A stretch of DNA of 8,520 nucleotides from Acidimicrobiia bacterium (lineage in GTDB: Bacteria; Actinomycetota; Acidimicrobiia; Acidimicrobiales; Aldehydirespiratoraceae). Shown here piece by piece: positions 6,864-8,520 of this stretch (its first letter is position 1; each line of letters opens with the position of its first letter). The stretch is from the NCBI GenBank assembly GCA_022824605.1, contig JAJDZO010000389.1:1-8520 (forward strand). The letters are read 5' to 3'. The notes beneath the pieces were generated by a model. That model ran no database searches and had not been told where the DNA came from. It saw nothing but the letters and a program-made list of their open reading frames with translations. The position numbers were made by a program, and so were the translations under genes.

Positions 6864-6884
6864 GATTCTCATCGCGCCCACCGG
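6853..6884. repeat. 32-bp direct repeat, copy 1 (spans the CoA-transferase stop codon)
   Basis: Identical to 6925-6956 at a spacing of 72 bases; with one mismatch the match extends left to 6849. It holds the last CoA-transferase codons and its TGA. A perfect small palindrome TGAGA-T-TCTCA (6861-6871) lies inside and includes the stop codon. Confidence 0.9.
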
Positions 6885-6885
6885 G

Positions 6886-6908
6886 CCGGATCACACGAAG
6901 CGATCCGG
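6886..6908. repeat. Inverted repeat between the two direct repeats
   Basis: CCGGATC (6886-6892) and GATCCGG (6902-6908) form a 7-bp stem with a 9-base loop. It could be part of a terminator for the CoA-transferase, but no T-tract follows it. Confidence 0.45.
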
Positions 6909-6924
6909 GTCGCACAGCCCGGCA

Positions 6925-6956
6925 CCGTCTTCTGAGATTCTCATCGCGCCCACCGG
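6925..6956. repeat. 32-bp direct repeat, copy 2
   Basis: The second exact copy of 6853-6884, lying between the CoA-transferase and the amidohydrolase. Its nested palindrome TGAGA-T-TCTCA is at 6933-6943. This copy sits 51-82 bases before the amidohydrolase start. Confidence 0.9.
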
Positions 6957-6965
6957 CGGTATAGA
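6938..6965 (+). promoter_or_regulatory. Candidate promoter of the amidohydrolase gene
   Basis: TTCTCA (6938-6943, -35-like, 4 of 6 consensus bases) and TATAGA (6960-6965, -10-like, first four bases TATA) are separated by 16 bases and lie about 40 bases before the GTG at 7007. The -35 is the right arm of the palindrome in repeat copy 2, so a protein bound there could block it. This is a weak match in GC-rich DNA, where consensus is loose. Confidence 0.35.
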
Positions 6966-7006
6966 CATCCTGGCGTAACGAGGACCGTCGAAAGGGAGAC
7001 ACCGAA

Positions 7007-8278
7007 GTGCGAGTCCTGCAGAATGCCCGCCTGGCCGACGGCCGCCTCGTAGACGTCGGCATCGACATCACCGACGGCACGATCTCAAGCGTCGACCCCG
7101 CCGGCTCCGGCGCCACCGGTGAAGACGACCCGGCGGGCTCGACCTCCGTCGGCAGTTCCGCCGACGTCGAGGACCTCGGCGGCTGGCTGCTGCTGCCGGC
7201 CATGGCCGAACCCCACGCCCACCTAGACAAGGCCCTCACCGCAGACGAGGTGCCCAACCCCAAGGGCGACCTGATGGGCGCCATCACCGCCTGGTTCGAG
7301 GCCGCCGAGAAGGGGCGACTGTCCTATGAGCGGACCGTCGAGCGGGCCACCGAGGCCTTCGAGTTGCTGCTGGTGCACGGGGTGACCGCGGTGCGCACCC
7401 ACATCAACGTGACCGCCGACATCGGCATCTCCAGCGTGCTGGCCGTGCAGGAGGCGGCGCGCACCATGGAGGGCCTCATCGACTTCCAGATGGTGGCCCT
7501 CACCGGCTTCCCGATGACCGGCCCCGACAGCGCCCCCAATGTCGGTGCTCTACATGAGGCGGTGGAGGCCGGGGTGCATCTCGTCGGAGGCGTGCCCAAC
7601 CTCCAGGACGACCCGCGGACGTGCATCGCGGATGTGCTCGCCTTGGCGACCTCGGCAGGCATCGACATAGATCTGCACACCGACGAGACGCTCGACCCGT
7701 CGGTGCTCACGCTTCGGGAACTGGCCCGCCAGGTGAATGACGGGGGTTTCGACGGCACGGTGGCTGCCAGCCACTGTGTGAGCCTGGGCATGCAACCGCC
7801 CGACGTGCAGGCCGCGGTGGCCGCGGAGGTGGCGGCCGCGGGCATCTCGGTGATCACCCTGCCCCAGACCAACCTGTTCCTGCAAGGCCGAGACGATCCG
7901 GTGGGCACGCCTCGGGGCCTCACCGCCATCGAGGCTCTTATCGACGCCGGCGCGGTGGTGGCCGCCGGTGCCGACAACGTGCAGGATCCGTTCAACCTGG
8001 TGGGCCGCAGCGACCCGCTGGAGACCGCCGCGCTGATGGTGATGGCCGGACATCGCCTGCCCGACGACGCCTACGACATGGTGTCCAACGTCTCTCGGCA
8101 GGTGATGGGCCTCGCTCCCGTCAACTTCGAGCCGGGCGATCCAGCCGACATGGTGGCCATCGACGCGCCCTCGCTGCGAGGCGCAGTAGCGGACGCACCG
8201 ATGTCACGCCGGGTGTACCGCAGAGGACAGCTAGTGGCATCAGCCGATCAACAGACCCAACTCCACCACCCCGGCTGA
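7007..8278 (+). CDS. Cytosine deaminase-like amidohydrolase
   Basis: A 423-residue TIM-barrel metal-dependent hydrolase of the amidohydrolase superfamily, nearest to cytosine deaminase-like proteins. Metal and catalytic residues are His70/His72 in EPHAHLDKA, His224 and Glu227 in DLHTDET, His256 in ASHCVSLG and Asp323 in GADNVQDPFNLVG. The HxHLDK and H..DE patterns are typical of the CodA-like branch that deaminates pyrimidine and related rings or hydrolyses cyclic amides. The GTG start has GGGAG (6994-6998) 8 bases upstream. A short beta-sandwich flanks the barrel at both ends, ending with PADMVAIDAPSLR and a strand around RRVYRRGQLV. Residues 31-52 are a Gly/Ser/Asp/Thr-rich insertion in the N-terminal sandwich. 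The substrate is unknown; cytosine itself is not assured. The neighbouring CoA-transferase on the same strand suggests a catabolic role. Confidence 0.88.
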   Translation: MRVLQNARLADGRLVDVGIDITDGTISSVDPAGSGATGEDDPAGSTSVGSSADVEDLGGWLLLPAMAEPHAHLDKALTADEVPNPKGDLMGAITAWFEAAEKGRLSYERTVERATEAFELLLVHGVTAVRTHINVTADIGISSVLAVQEAARTMEGLIDFQMVALTGFPMTGPDSAPNVGALHEAVEAGVHLVGGVPNLQDDPRTCIADVLALATSAGIDIDLHTDETLDPSVLTLRELARQVNDGGFDGTVAASHCVSLGMQPPDVQAAVAAEVAAAGISVITLPQTNLFLQGRDDPVGTPRGLTAIEALIDAGAVVAAGADNVQDPFNLVGRSDPLETAALMVMAGHRLPDDAYDMVSNVSRQVMGLAPVNFEPGDPADMVAIDAPSLRGAVADAPMSRRVYRRGQLVASADQQTQLHHPG

Positions 8279-8356
8279 CGCAGGGACCACGAGCCGCCAC
8301 CCACCGCTGATCCACGGGCGCGACGGGCCGCACCCATCGGCACGCCTCTCGGGACA
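8279..8356. other. Convergent intergenic gap, nothing visible
   Basis: These 78 bases lie between the amidohydrolase stop and the stop of the - strand gene at the right edge. No clear bidirectional terminator hairpin or T-tract is seen, although one would be expected between convergent genes. Confidence 0.4.
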
Positions 8357-8520
8357 CTACGTGTCGATGTATGAGTACTCGGGTGCGAGGGTGTCGTCGT
8401 CGGGGCCTACTACGTAGTTTCCGGCTTGCAGTGACACCGGCGGCTCGTCGGGGTCGAAGCTGACGCCCACCGGGTCGCCGCCGTCGGCCACCACCGCGAC
8501 CTGCTCAAGGAATTGGCGCC
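8357..8520 (-). CDS. Unrecognised protein, C-terminal end (partial)
   Basis: On the - strand an open frame runs in from the right edge (first whole codon at 8518) to TAG at 8359-8357, giving about 53 residues. It reads FLEQVAVVADGGDPVGVSFD, then PDEPPVSLQAGNYVVGPDDD and TLAPEYSYIDT. The composition is that of real protein: acidic, with alternating hydrophobic residues, and aromatic near the end, unlike the shadow frames nearby. I do not recognise the family. The acidic tail with PDDD and PEYSYID suggests an exposed C-terminus. It converges on the amidohydrolase gene and is not part of that transcript. It could be an enzyme's final beta-strands or a small hypothetical protein whose start is outside the window. 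Confidence 0.6.
   Translation of the reverse strand, partial: RQFLEQVAVVADGGDPVGVSFDPDEPPVSLQAGNYVVGPDDDTLAPEYSYIDT

Noticed and set aside
6886..6908. Inverted repeat as a firm terminator of the CoA-transferase
   Set aside because: The stem is plausible but no T-run follows, so it is listed only as a repeat.
6853..6956. The 32-bp repeats as a minimal CRISPR array
   Set aside because: There are only two copies, one copy is coding sequence with a stop codon, and no cas genes are present. A local duplication explains it better.

Overview
The window is high-GC bacterial DNA with GTG starts, 4-bp gene overlaps and dense coding on both strands. It most likely comes from an actinobacterium. The best single pointer is an alcohol dehydrogenase of the NDMA-dependent type, a family known mainly from Actinobacteria that carry the mycofactocin redox system. 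Placement below phylum (for example Acidimicrobiia) is a guess.

Layout. (1) Bases 1-971, + strand: the end of a LivG-type ABC ATPase and a complete LivF-type ABC ATPase, joined by a GTGA overlap. They are the two ATPases of a branched-chain amino acid/amide (HAAT) uptake system. (2) Bases 972-2249: an accessory-looking patch. It has one NYN-domain (LabA/DUF88-like) ribonuclease gene on the - strand, a cluster of inverted repeats just upstream of it, and about 400 bases of + strand protein-like remnants in two different frames with no intact gene. (3) Bases 2250-5460, - strand: in transcription order, an NDMA-dependent alcohol dehydrogenase, a MoxR-type AAA+ ATPase and a VWA/MIDAS protein. (4) Bases 5461-5675: a divergent control region with a perfect GAAGAT-N2-ATCTTC palindrome and an adjacent TCACCGTG direct repeat. 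(5) Bases 5676-8278, + strand: a class III (CaiB/BaiF) CoA-transferase, then a cytosine-deaminase-like amidohydrolase. They are separated by a 143-bp gap carrying a 32-bp direct repeat with a nested palindrome. (6) From 8357 to the right edge, - strand: the C-terminal end of an unrecognised gene.

How it may fit together (inference). HAAT transporters, CoA-transferases, alcohol dehydrogenases and amidohydrolases commonly occur together in catabolic clusters of heterotrophic actinobacteria. Here the transporter would import a small amide- or amino-acid-like or carboxylated substrate. The amidohydrolase would remove an amino or acyl group, the dehydrogenase would oxidise an alcohol with mycofactocin as likely electron sink, and the CoA-transferase would activate an acid. 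The substrate cannot be read from the sequence. The MoxR/VWA pair is a typical chaperone-like maturation module, and its client is not evident. No RNA gene, CRISPR array, transposase or complete mobile element was found.
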